Source: Bacteroidota bacterium
GTDB lineage: Bacteria > Bacteroidota > Bacteroidia > Bacteroidales > UBA10428
Assembly (NCBI GenBank): GCA_023442525.1
Contig: JAEZZA010000018.1
Location: 19,845-83,844 of the forward strand
Reading direction: 5' to 3'
DNA: 64,000 nt
Position 1 is the stretch's first letter. Each line of letters opens with the position of its first letter. Made by a program: the position numbers and the translations under genes. Under the pieces are notes generated by a model. It searched no databases and had not been told where the DNA came from. It was given only the letters and a program-made list of their open reading frames with translations. Of the stretch, positions 11,088 to 20,600 are shown piece after piece.

Positions 11088-11867
11088 TTGAATAATAATA
11101 CTCTGCATATTATTGATGAAAAACTAAAAAGTTTCGATCAGATTTCGCTGTCAGCAATGGACGGAGTTAAGCTGATGGACCGGATCGACAGCAAGTTTGT
11201 AATTTCTGCAGATGATCTGTTGCCCCTGCTGAAACAAATTGGTAATGATTATTACGTGCTAACGATCGGAAAAAACAGAATTTTCAATTACAGGACCGAA
11301 TATTTCGATACTCCGGAACTAAACATGTTTTCGGATCATCATAATGGTAAGCTTAACCGATTTAAGATCCGGCAGCGGGAATATGTAGAATCAGATACAC
11401 GCTTTCTTGAAGTCAAGTTTAAATCAAATAAAGGAAGACTGATAAAGGAACGTGTTGAAATCACCACGGGAAAAGACATCACATTTAACTCATTTATAAA
11501 AAAACACACTCCATATAATCCCGATCTGCTCAAGGTGACGCTGGTCAATCATTTCAACCGTTTTACACTGGTAGACAGGAACCTGCAGGAAAGAGCTACC
11601 GTTGATCTTAACCTCTCCTTTAATAATTTGTGCGATTGCATCGAATTAAACGGTGTGTGTATTATTGAACTGAAACAGAATAAAAGCACCCGGGAAAGTT
11701 CATTCTATAACGCGCTGAAAAAAGAAAGATTAAGGCCCGACTCTTTCAGCAAATATTGCATGGGTATTGCCTTGTTAAACCACCAGGGTAAGTCAAATAA
11801 TTTTAAAAGGAATATCGGACTTGTCCATAAACTTGGCAAGGTTGAAACCGGAACATATTCCGAATAA
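11088..11867 (+). CDS. VTC domain protein (polyphosphate polymerase domain)
   Basis: 259 residues. The start is TTG at 11088; an ATG at 11083 reads ATG-AGT-TGA and stops at once, and the next in-frame ATG (11157) would remove conserved sequence. The fold is a beta-tunnel of the CYTH/VTC superfamily: LMDRIDSKFVI, YRTEYFDT, NRFKIRQREY, FLEVKFKSNKGRLIKER and a late VCIIELKQNK supply the alternating basic and acidic residues expected inside the tunnel. In yeast Vtc4 this domain makes polyphosphate. Bacterial copies, usually beside DUF4956 and often CotH, are little characterised. The next gene here is DUF4956; no CotH gene is present. Confidence 0.85.
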   Translation: MNNNTLHIIDEKLKSFDQISLSAMDGVKLMDRIDSKFVISADDLLPLLKQIGNDYYVLTIGKNRIFNYRTEYFDTPELNMFSDHHNGKLNRFKIRQREYVESDTRFLEVKFKSNKGRLIKERVEITTGKDITFNSFIKKHTPYNPDLLKVTLVNHFNRFTLVDRNLQERATVDLNLSFNNLCDCIELNGVCIIELKQNKSTRESSFYNALKKERLRPDSFSKYCMGIALLNHQGKSNNFKRNIGLVHKLGKVETGTYSE

Positions 11868-11903
11868 AACATTTTGATATTGTTCACACTATTTAAATAA
11901 ATC

Positions 11904-12590
11904 ATGAAATACCTGCTTAATATCGAAGAATACAGCATGCTTGGTCTCGATATCATTCATATCGATAACTTCTCCGAGTTGCTCCTGCGATTTGTACTGA
12001 ATATGGTTATGGTTGTGCTAATTGTAAGAGTACTGTATTACCCGGTTGCCAAAAGAAAAGATTACCTGTTTAGTTTTATACTTATTAGCATCCTGGTTTT
12101 CCTTCTTTGTCACCTGCTCGAAAACGTGAAATTGCAGCTTGGTTTTGCTTTTGGTTTGTTTGCGATTTTCGGTATCCTCAGGTATCGTACACTCGCTATT
12201 CCGATTAAGGAAATGACGTACCTGTTCGTATTAATAGGAATTTCGGTGATAAATGCACTGGCCAATAAAAAGATAAGCTGGGTTGAACTGATTTTTACCA
12301 ACATGGCCCTGGCCTTCCTTGTTTATGGTCTTGAGAAATTATGGCTTCTAAAGCATGAGTCATCAAAGCAGGTGATTTACGAGAAAATTGATATGATCCA
12401 CCCTGAAAAAAGGGCAGAACTGATTACCGACCTTGAACAACGAACCGGCTTGAAAATCAACAGGGTGGAAGTCGGACGTATTGATTTTTTGCGTGATACA
12501 GCCAGATTGATCATTTACTATTACGAGAAAGATATTAATATGGCGGATGAGTCGGATAATGTATATGTCGGAGGCGACGATGACGATTAA
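11904..12590 (+). CDS. DUF4956 membrane protein
   Basis: 228 residues with about four membrane segments in the first 150 (near LLRFVLNMVMVVLIVRVLYY, LFSFILISILVFLLCHLL, FGLFAIFGILRYR and MTYLFVLIGISVINALA). FGLFAIFGILRYRT followed by IPIKEMTYLF is the family signature. The C-terminal part is soluble (about residues 150-228) and ends in an acidic GGDDDD. DUF4956 genes nearly always sit next to VTC-domain genes, as here, and may form a membrane complex with the polymerase domain (inference). The acidic end is encoded within the overlap with the next gene. Confidence 0.85.
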   Translation: MKYLLNIEEYSMLGLDIIHIDNFSELLLRFVLNMVMVVLIVRVLYYPVAKRKDYLFSFILISILVFLLCHLLENVKLQLGFAFGLFAIFGILRYRTLAIPIKEMTYLFVLIGISVINALANKKISWVELIFTNMALAFLVYGLEKLWLLKHESSKQVIYEKIDMIHPEKRAELITDLEQRTGLKINRVEVGRIDFLRDTARLIIYYYEKDINMADESDNVYVGGDDDD

Positions 12591-13296
12591 AATGTTGAAG
12601 TTGAAATACGGTATTGCCAGGTTTTATATAATTCTGTGCCTGTCGTTTTTCGGATTTCAGAATCTTGATGCTCAGCAGAACGACTTCCAGGCCTGGCCAT
12701 CATTGCAGGTTAACCTGGAAGTAATGAACGACTTCAAATTACATCTGGAGGAAGAAGTACGTTTCCACGAAAACCTTACACAAGTAAGCCGGCAGATCAA
12801 CGATTTAGGTGCAAGCTACCGATTTAACAAACATTTTAAAGCTGGTATTTTTTACAGGCTGGAAGCCGATTGGAAAAACGCTGATGAGTATATATGGCGA
12901 AACGGAATGTACACTGATCTTTCGGTACGAACCGATTTGAGCCGCTTCACATTAGGCTACCGGCTAAGATTTCAATCAGCAAAGGTGGAGCGACATTCTG
13001 ACGACAGATTTTTTGATGGTTTTCGTCACCGGCATAAGATATCAGCTCAATATGATGTAAAGGGAATTCCTCTGGTACCGTTTATGGATGCAGAGTTATT
13101 TGTTGATTACTCTGCCCGTACGCATATGATAAATGGCCTCAGGGCATGGGCCGGACTGGATTATACAATTAAAAAAACCCATACCGTTTCATTAAAATAT
13201 GGTATTGACCAGGAAATAAATACCAACGATCCGCTAAGATCTTATATAATTGCGCTGGGATATACGCTCGACCTGAGTCTTGTGTCAGTCAAATGA
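12580..13296 (+). CDS. DUF2490 outer-membrane-type protein
   Basis: 238 residues from ATG 12580, overlapping DUF4956 by 11 nt; ATG 12592 is an alternative that avoids the overlap. A signal peptide ends near LDAQQ. The mature part starts FQAWPSLQVNLEVMNDFKLHLEEEVRF, the DUF2490 pattern, followed by alternating strands (GYRLRFQSAKVERH, FRHRHKISAQYDV, FVDYSARTH, VSLKYGIDQE) and a final GYTLDLSLV, consistent with a beta barrel. No function is known to me. Position suggests it works with the VTC/DUF4956 pair. Confidence 0.8.
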   Translation: MTIKMLKLKYGIARFYIILCLSFFGFQNLDAQQNDFQAWPSLQVNLEVMNDFKLHLEEEVRFHENLTQVSRQINDLGASYRFNKHFKAGIFYRLEADWKNADEYIWRNGMYTDLSVRTDLSRFTLGYRLRFQSAKVERHSDDRFFDGFRHRHKISAQYDVKGIPLVPFMDAELFVDYSARTHMINGLRAWAGLDYTIKKTHTVSLKYGIDQEINTNDPLRSYIIALGYTLDLSLVSVK

Positions 13297-13304
13297 AGGC
13301 TCTT

Positions 13305-14210
13305 TTAACTTCTTTTTTCAATTAGCCTGCTAATCAGAGCCAGTTTATACAAATCATAGGCAAATATTCCAGGATTGGAACCCAGCAAATTGCGCATTAC
13401 CCAATTGGAAATGAATTCATAGAACACAAGGTAAGCTTTAACCAAGCTGAACTTCCGAAGCAGGTCATAAGCCCTCAGCAAACGAATATTTTTAATCTCA
13501 TCTGTCTTAATTTTACCTGCATTCAAAAGTGTCAACAGGTTTTCGATCGATTCTGAAGTTTTTCTCAGAAACTCACTGGCAATTTCAAGTCCTATGTGAT
13601 ACACCGGATTATTGATATGTACAACCGGGATACTTCTTTTTCTGAGTTCCAGGCCAAATAAGGTATCTTCGTGTCCGTATTTAATAATTGATTCATCAAA
13701 CTGAATCCGCTGGAATACATCCTTTGCAATCAGGAAATTATTGGTCATGAATGACCGGTATGGATTTATATTCCGAACCGATGTGATGCGTTGTTCTTTT
13801 TTTACTCCGTAAAGCCAGCGCAAAAGGAACTCTGGTTCTTCGGGAGGTTCTTCGGAATAAATATTTCCCCCGCAGACCACCGTATCAAATCCGCAATACG
13901 GCAGATACTTCGAAATATAGTTATCCGATGCAATTTTTGAATCGCAATCGAGAAACAACAGGGTCGGATACCGGGCCATCCCTGCCAGACGATTTCGAAT
14001 CCTTGAACGGCCAATATTCTTCTCCAGCACGTTAAACCTGATATCAGACAAAGAGCCCACATCCCGGTTCTGATCGCGAAGAAGTTCCGACGAGCAATCG
14101 TCAAGCACAATTATCTCAAACGGAATACCGGCCGATATGGCCTGCCTCCTGATTTCAGTAACCAGTTCGACGATATTAAAATTATAAACCGGGATTAAAA
14201 CAGATAACAT
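13305..14210 (-). CDS. Glycosyltransferase family 2
   Basis: 301 residues. The N-terminal MLSVLIPVYNFN and IVLDDCSSE, then LLFLDCDSKI (DxD metal/sugar-nucleotide motif) and KYGHEDTLFGLEL (ED motif of the acceptor/base site), define a GT-A fold GT2 enzyme. There is no clear membrane anchor; the C-terminal ~90 residues are helical and may pack at the membrane. Donor and acceptor cannot be told. It is the last gene of the minus-strand run; 46 bp separate it from the small membrane protein gene upstream. Confidence 0.88.
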   Translation of the reverse strand: MLSVLIPVYNFNIVELVTEIRRQAISAGIPFEIIVLDDCSSELLRDQNRDVGSLSDIRFNVLEKNIGRSRIRNRLAGMARYPTLLFLDCDSKIASDNYISKYLPYCGFDTVVCGGNIYSEEPPEEPEFLLRWLYGVKKEQRITSVRNINPYRSFMTNNFLIAKDVFQRIQFDESIIKYGHEDTLFGLELRKRSIPVVHINNPVYHIGLEIASEFLRKTSESIENLLTLLNAGKIKTDEIKNIRLLRAYDLLRKFSLVKAYLVFYEFISNWVMRNLLGSNPGIFAYDLYKLALISRLIEKRS

Positions 14211-14256
14211 TTTTAAATTCTGATAAGTCTTCAGGTAAGGAGTAAGGAGACCTCAT

Positions 14257-14463
14257 CTACCTCGTGTCCTGGTCCTTCATAAATACTGTATATATGAATA
14301 AAATAACCGCGGCGGCGGCAAATATCACAATCAATGAGAAGATGGTGTTCATCATGATGTTTCGTAGCTCAATGATGTCCCATATTCCCAGAATGGCAAT
14401 TACCGTAAATAACAGTACGCATGCTACCAGTATACCTGATACGATTTGTTTCATTGTTTTCAT
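14257..14463 (-). CDS. Small two-helix membrane protein
   Basis: 68 residues with two hydrophobic segments (IVSGILVACVLLFTVIAILG and IFSLIVIFAAAAVILFIYT) separated by WDIIELRN, and a short charged tail. ATG 14454 is an equally good start. The composition and the position behind the transporter ATPase gene, 17 bp downstream of it, support a real gene. I know no function; similar small proteins occur in Bacteroidetes. Confidence 0.65.
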   Translation of the reverse strand: MKTMKQIVSGILVACVLLFTVIAILGIWDIIELRNIMMNTIFSLIVIFAAAAVILFIYTVFMKDQDTR

Positions 14464-14480
14464 TCAATAGGTTTTATAGT

Positions 14481-15491
14481 TCAGATTTCATTTCTTAAAT
14501 AATATGCCAGTTCATACAGCGATTCAAATTTCACCTGGCCTGGTAAGGTTTTTAGGTACCAACAGGGCTTTTCGTCATTCACCCGAATTTCTATTTCTGC
14601 TTCCGCCAGGTCATCAGTATAAAAACCGGTTCTTTTCAAAGCCCTTATTGTCATTTTCTTAAACTGATCATCACCAGTGATTCGCACGGGCATGGTGGCT
14701 TCCTTCAAAAACCTGAACTGAATGGAAACAGGGTCAAATTGTACCGGTGAACTTTCAAACAATTTACGAAAAACATCATTAATTATCAAATCTTCGGGCG
14801 ATCCCTCGTACAACTCACGACCCGACAACAGCCATATCTTGTCGGCAATATCCATAGCCATATTCAGATCGTGAGTTGAGAAAATGATTGCTTTACCCTT
14901 TAGTGTCAACTCATGCAATAGTTGAAGTATCTCATATCGCGACGGTAGATCGAGGAATGCCGTAGGTTCATCCAGAATGATCACCGGTGTATCCTGCGCC
15001 AAGGCACGGGCTATCATAACTTTCTGGCGTTCACCGTCGCTTATTTCAAATACCGGTTTGTGAAGCAGGTGTTTTATTCCGGTTTGATGAACTGCCCTGT
15101 CGATTACTTCATGGTCTTCAGAATTCAGTTTCCCCATCCAGCCCGTATGTGGAAACCGGCCCAGGGCAATTATTTCATGCACCTTTAACTGAAAATTGAA
15201 CACCGGCTCAGTGGAAACAAAACTGACCAGGTGCGCCATCTCCTTCAGCCTGATTTTGCGAATTGAAATGCCACTATAATTAACATCGCCCTTTAACGAA
15301 GGCTGTAATCCGGAGAGGGTTCTCAATAGTGTACTTTTGCCTATGCCGTTACGTCCGATAAGACTTACCATCTCACGAGGACGGATATTGGCAGAAACGG
15401 GACCAAAAACGGAACTGGCAGATCCGTGCCGGCGGTACCCTACTTCAAGACTGTTAAGTGATATGAGCTCGGTATGGCCAGTTTTGTTCAT
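14481..15491 (-). CDS. btuD: ABC transporter ATPase, BtuD/FecE type (probable cobalamin importer)
   Basis: 336 residues from ATG 15491, which overlaps the permease stop by one base (TGATG). Walker A is GRNGIGKSTL, the signature is ISDGERQKVMIARAL, Walker B is VIILDEPTAF and the H-loop is IFSTHD. These match the FecE/BtuD family. After the usual ~255 residues the chain continues about 80 more (FLKEATMPVRITGDDQF to YYLRNEI) as a soluble alpha/beta-looking domain absent from E. coli BtuD. It forms an importer with the adjacent permease and binding-protein genes. Cobalamin specificity is inferred from the riboswitch and BtuB-like receptor upstream in the same run; a siderophore or heme substrate remains possible. 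Confidence 0.85.
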   Translation of the reverse strand: MNKTGHTELISLNSLEVGYRRHGSASSVFGPVSANIRPREMVSLIGRNGIGKSTLLRTLSGLQPSLKGDVNYSGISIRKIRLKEMAHLVSFVSTEPVFNFQLKVHEIIALGRFPHTGWMGKLNSEDHEVIDRAVHQTGIKHLLHKPVFEISDGERQKVMIARALAQDTPVIILDEPTAFLDLPSRYEILQLLHELTLKGKAIIFSTHDLNMAMDIADKIWLLSGRELYEGSPEDLIINDVFRKLFESSPVQFDPVSIQFRFLKEATMPVRITGDDQFKKMTIRALKRTGFYTDDLAEAEIEIRVNDEKPCWYLKTLPGQVKFESLYELAYYLRNEI

Positions 15492-16549
15492 CAATTCAAA
15501 TTTGTAAACCGGCGGTTATAAACTATTACCCATACCACAACAGGGATTCCAATAATTGCCGTCACGGAGTTCACCGGAAGTATGAGACCTGAGGCCGGTA
15601 GTTGTGATATAATATCAGCCAGAAGCATTACTACAGATCCGATCAGGATTGATGCAGGGATCAGCACAAAATGATTTGCCGAACGAAACAGAAAACGCGC
15701 CAGATGAGGTACGGCAATACCAATAAAGCCAACGGGACCGCAAAAAGCGGTAATACTTCCGGCCAGCAGACTGGTCGACAGAAATATCAATAACCGGGCG
15801 GTTTTCACATTCACACCCATGCTTTGCGAATATCTCTCACCGAGTAATATAACATTCATAATCCTTGCAGTCATAAATGTAAGTAAAAAACCCGCTGTAA
15901 GACTTAATGAAAGCACCCTTAATTGCATTGAGGTCAGACCTGAAATACTTCCCATAGACCATACTACAAATGCCTTTAAAAGCGATTGGGGGCTGAAGTA
16001 CTGCATTATGCTCACTATTGCTGCTGCTGCACTGCCAAACAGAATTCCCAGAATTAATATGGTCATTATTTCTCTTACCCTGACCGAAACCGCCATTATC
16101 AGCAGCAATACCATTCCGGCGCCAAACCAGGCGGCAATGATCTGTATCCAGCTTCCCAGAAAACCCATATTATCAGAAATCAATGTGTTTCCGAAGCCCA
16201 TAACAACCAAGGCGACGCCAAGACTTGCTCCTGAACTCACACCCAATACATCCGGACCTGCCAGCGGATTCCGGAAAACAGTCTGCATTTGAAGTCCGCT
16301 CACCGAAAGTGCCGAGCCTGCCAGAATAGCCGTAATGGTTTTCGGGATCCTGAAATCTGTAAGGATGGTGTGCCATACATGGTTGCTGCCTTGCGGATTG
16401 ATCAGAATTTCAGGAATTGATGCCAAAGGTATGTTCACCGACCCGGTAAGAACATCGGCAAGTGCAAGCACGACAAATAATAAGATTAGCGCCGCGAATA
16501 ATAAAAAATTTCTCCTATTCGAAATCGCTGAAATTGATGAATATTTCAT
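15491..16549 (-). CDS. btuC: ABC transporter permease, FecCD/BtuC type
   Basis: 352 residues with about ten membrane segments. Diagnostic sequence for the FecCD family: PRxxxA-like RIPKTITAILAGSALSVSGLQMQ, NPLAGPDVLGVSSGAS, GERYSQSMGVNV and GPVGFIGIAVPHLAR, the last contacting the ATPase. It starts 5 bp after the binding-protein stop and overlaps the ATPase gene by one base, so all three subunits are translationally linked. Confidence 0.93.
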   Translation of the reverse strand: MKYSSISAISNRRNFLLFAALILLFVVLALADVLTGSVNIPLASIPEILINPQGSNHVWHTILTDFRIPKTITAILAGSALSVSGLQMQTVFRNPLAGPDVLGVSSGASLGVALVVMGFGNTLISDNMGFLGSWIQIIAAWFGAGMVLLLIMAVSVRVREIMTILILGILFGSAAAAIVSIMQYFSPQSLLKAFVVWSMGSISGLTSMQLRVLSLSLTAGFLLTFMTARIMNVILLGERYSQSMGVNVKTARLLIFLSTSLLAGSITAFCGPVGFIGIAVPHLARFLFRSANHFVLIPASILIGSVVMLLADIISQLPASGLILPVNSVTAIIGIPVVVWVIVYNRRFTNLN

Positions 16550-16554
16550 CTGAT

Positions 16555-17697
16555 TTAATTGACCTTCCTGTAATACTTAAGTTTATGCGAAGGTAGTAAA
16601 TGCGGGTGCAAAATCGATATCAGATCGGATAGTATTATGTCGGGCTCGGTTACTCCCGTTTCATAAAAATCATTCCCGCCAAAGGATGTCAATTGGTTAT
16701 CGTTATTAAATACATTGCCGTTGATCATGGGCGGCAGGTTGCCAAAGCGCGGATCGGTAGCTATAATTTGCTTCAGCGATCGGGCTTCACCCGAGTTTAT
16801 CCAAAATTCGGCCGTAAGCGCTTTCTCATAGATCTTTTCCAGTCCCATGGGCCGGCTCTCATTGAAGTCAAAATCGCGCCAGATATAATTCCCGCCTGCA
16901 TCATGAATAAGTCTGGCAATATAGCTTTGGCCTCCCGAAATATACCATGTTCCCTGCCAGGGAAGACCCAGCAGAATCTCGGGTCGGGTTCCGGTATTTG
17001 CAGCAAGTGAAGATAATGTATTATACCTGACAACAACAGAATCGAATTTTTCTGTCGCCTGTGTAAGTTGTTCATAACAGGCAGCCACAGCCTTAACCCA
17101 TTCTGTTTTTCCAAGGGGATCAGGTTCGAGGTACTCCCCTATTAATACAACCGGAATGCCAAGTTCATTTAGTTTCCTTACTATATTCGTAACTGATACA
17201 CTCACTCCGTACGCAAACACCACGTCGGGATAGAGATCTACAATCAGTTCATAGTTCAGTCCCTCATCATATCCTACATCGGCAATGTCTCCGTTTTCAA
17301 TTTTTTCCCGTACCAGGGCATTTACCACATAGTTCTTACCCGAAACACCGGTAACAGTACCGGTTTGTGAAATGAAAGATAACAAACCAATATGAGTGGT
17401 CGACAGGCAAACAACGTTACGAACGGGCGTCCGGATAATCCAGGTAAAGTCATCCAGACGTGACGATTTCTTCACTGTATCACTCAGAAAATAATTGTAT
17501 TCTATTCCTGTGGCATTCTGCCATGGATTAAGTACGGTGAGTTTTACAAAGTGTGGATGGGGATTAATTTCAAAACCACGGGCAAATTTCACGGATAATG
17601 CTGTATCAAACTCTTCAGTTCCGATAATCGATGTTCTGTGACTGTTCCGGCAGGCACCAAGTAAAAAGAAGATCAAAACTGTTATCCGAATAATCAT
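16555..17697 (-). CDS. btuF: ABC transporter substrate-binding lipoprotein, BtuF/FhuD type
   Basis: 380 residues. The N-terminus is a lipoprotein signal ending LLGAC. The body has the two-lobe helical-backbone fold of cobalamin/siderophore binders: VVCLSTTHIGLLSFI, YPDVVFAYG, LGIPVVLIGEYLEPDPLGKTEWVK, then the second lobe with WYISGGQSYIARLIHDAGG and a long NGNVFNND region. Gram-negative BtuF is usually periplasmic; a lipoprotein form is common in Bacteroidetes. The ATG overlaps the TPR-protein stop by four bases (ATGA), tying its translation to that unusual upstream gene. Confidence 0.88.
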   Translation of the reverse strand: MIIRITVLIFFLLGACRNSHRTSIIGTEEFDTALSVKFARGFEINPHPHFVKLTVLNPWQNATGIEYNYFLSDTVKKSSRLDDFTWIIRTPVRNVVCLSTTHIGLLSFISQTGTVTGVSGKNYVVNALVREKIENGDIADVGYDEGLNYELIVDLYPDVVFAYGVSVSVTNIVRKLNELGIPVVLIGEYLEPDPLGKTEWVKAVAACYEQLTQATEKFDSVVVRYNTLSSLAANTGTRPEILLGLPWQGTWYISGGQSYIARLIHDAGGNYIWRDFDFNESRPMGLEKIYEKALTAEFWINSGEARSLKQIIATDPRFGNLPPMINGNVFNNDNQLTSFGGNDFYETGVTEPDIILSDLISILHPHLLPSHKLKYYRKVN

Positions 17698-20600
17698 TGC
17701 AATACAATTTCCTTAAAGCTCTCCCCATCGCGTACACGGGTTTGCGTTTCAAAGTACATCTGGGTAATGGGTTTTCCGTTTACCGAAAACTGTGCACCAT
17801 TGTAAGTAGTGTACTTGATATGACGGAATTCCTGAGCTTCATTATTACGGATAACAATGTAGCGATAAGTTTCCTTGTATTTATCGATGTATTTTTCCAA
17901 AGTAATTCCGGCCGGATATTTTTTAACAAGTTCGTTCAAATATAGTTGTCTTTCCGATTCGTTTCGGAAATTCAGTTCGCCCATTGGGATGGCTGCTGCT
18001 ACTTTGGGAGTATTATCGGCCACCGGTTTTGCGGTTTTGGCCGTAGATTGCCACAATAACCTGTTTATCTCGTCGATACGGGTAATTTTTTGCTTTGCAT
18101 ACGCATTGGCAGGTTCCAAAGCCAGTGCTTTTTTATATTCTGTTTTTGCATCAGTATAGCGGGCCTGGTCGAACAGGTTATCAGCCGATTTGATGAGGGC
18201 CTCCAAAGCCAGTTTCTTTGCTTCTTCATGCTTCCTGATCTTTTCAGCTTCGGCCACCAGATAATCGATCTTTTTAATCTGCTCACTGGCAAGTACGTCA
18301 CCCGGCATGAATTTCAATGCCTTCAGGTACGAATCTTTTGCATTAGTAAAATCTTTCGAAGCAAATGCAGAATTTGCCGCGTTCATTGAAGCAGTATAAC
18401 CATCGGCCCTGGCTTTTGCTTCGGCTATCTCTTTTTCACGCGCAGCTATCAGATTTCCGATTTCCGCTATCCGGGTTTTTGGAAATGCCTCACCGGGTTT
18501 CAAAGTCAAAGCCCGGGTGTATTCATCCTTTGCCTGGTTGTAATCGCGAGCTTTAAAATACTTATCGGCGTTTACCAGCGCCTGACTATAAGCATTATCA
18601 CGGGCTTTCTCCTCTGCTGCAAGCTTACGGAGGTTTTCCATTTCCTGGTTCACCTCATTTAATTTTTGCCTCGGGTACGTTTCGCCCGGCATGAGATCAA
18701 CGGCCTGTTGATACAGTGAAGCGGCTGAACTATAATTCTTTTCGGCAAGGTTTTTATCTGCCGAAGTTATCAGTTCATTGTATTTGGTTTTGCGGGCCAG
18801 CTCGGCCAGTTTTCGTTCCTGATCCTGTTTCATCAGCAGTTCTGCCAGAGAAATCTTTGACCGTGCACTGTTATCTGCAGGTTTAATGACAAGGGCTTTA
18901 CGATACCATTCGATAGCAGCGGGATAATCAGCAGCAGTCAATAATGCATTACCCTGGTTCATAGCATCGGCATATGCAGTTTCAATCTTTTTTTGGCGTC
19001 CACTTTCTTCAGCAATAATTTGCCTGTCGACTTCGGAAAGTTTTTCAATAGCGTATCCGTCGCCTGGTTTGACCTGCAAAGCCTGGTTATAACCTGCCTT
19101 TGCATTGGAATAGTCACGGGCTGCGTAATAATTGTCGGCTGCATTGATTGCCTCCTGGTATTTACGGGCAATGGTCTGTTCCAACTCCGTCTTCTTTTTT
19201 TCTTCAAGGACCACACGATCGATTTCTGCAAGCTTACCGGTAGCATATTCATCATTTGGCTTTGTCGATAGAGCCTTCTTAAAATCTTCCCTGGCCCGGT
19301 CATATTGTTTCTGGCTCATGGCACTTAAAGCAGAAGCAACAGCCGACTTATACTGCTCCTCAATGGCCTTTGCCCGTGCTGCCTGTTCAGATGACACGCT
19401 GTTATCAATAAAGACAATCTTTGATGTCGCATATTTATCTCCGGGTTTAAGGGTAAGAGCCTGAGCGAATAATTGACGGGCATCGGTCCATTTCTTCTGC
19501 GCGATAAATTCATCTGCGGAAGTAATTAATTTATTGTATTGTTCGTCGCGATTTTTGTTTTGTACAAACTCCGCTGCCAGCCGATCGGTTTCCGCAATCC
19601 CCTTTTTTGCCTGTAAATCGTCAGGTTTTATGGTAAGTGCCTTTTGGTACGATTGTTTGGCTACTTCAAATTGATTTTTAGCCAGTGCAATATTGGCTGC
19701 AGCAATGGCTTCGTTGTAACTGTTTTCATTTGCTTTCGCAATCGCAGCCTGTTCTGCTGCCACACTATTATCGATAAAGACTATCCGGGTTTGTGAATAC
19801 TTGTCGCCCGGTTTGTGCGTCAGTGCCTGGGTATACATTTTACGGGCATCATCCCATTTCTTCTGTGCAACAAATGCATCCCCGGATGCTATGGTTTGAG
19901 CATATTGTTCTTCAATACTTTTATTACGTGCGAATTCAGCTTCAAGCCTGCCGGTTTCCGTGATACCTTTTTTTGCTGCCAGATCGTCGGGCTTAATCGA
20001 CAATGCTTTCTGGTAAGATTGTTTTGCTAATTCGAACTGATTTTTGGCAAGAGCATTATTTGCTGCGGTTATGGCTTCTTTATAAGCATCATCGGCAGCT
20101 TTTGCCTTAGCCGCCTGTTCAGTGGCAACAGCATTCTCGATTGTTTTTACACGTTGTGCAGGATATGATTCTGCCGGCTTCATAGTCAAAGCCTTTGCAT
20201 ATTGAGCTTTTGCTTCATCGAATTTCTTCTCACGGAACAGTTGGTCGGCCTGCGCCACGATACCCAGGTATTCCTTTTCAAAAGCGGCCTTCTTTGCAGC
20301 CTCCTCAACCCTGGCCGCTTCTTCAGCGGCTTTTTTAGCTTCAATCTGCTGAATTTCCTGAACTCTTGATTTGGGTAACGATTCTTCGGGTTTAATCTCC
20401 GATGCTTCCTGATAGTACTGACGTGCCTGTGCGTAATCTTTTCGCGTATAAGCTACGCTTGCCTTGGCCATGGCCTGGTTATACCTGTCTTCTTTTTGTT
20501 GTTGTGTATTTTTAAGAGCCTGCTCTTTTTCCAGATTCGTCCTCAATTCTACAGCTTTTTGCTTTGGGTAGGCTTCAGACGGATTTAATGAAACGGCTTT

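Noticed and set aside
11083..11091. ATG at 11083 as start of the VTC-domain gene, implying a frameshift
   Set aside because: ATG-AGT-TGA stops immediately; TTG at 11088 gives the full conserved N-terminus without any frameshift.
15489..15494. btuD start at TTG 15494
   Set aside because: The adjacent ATG at 15491 gives a usual start and a TGATG junction with btuC.
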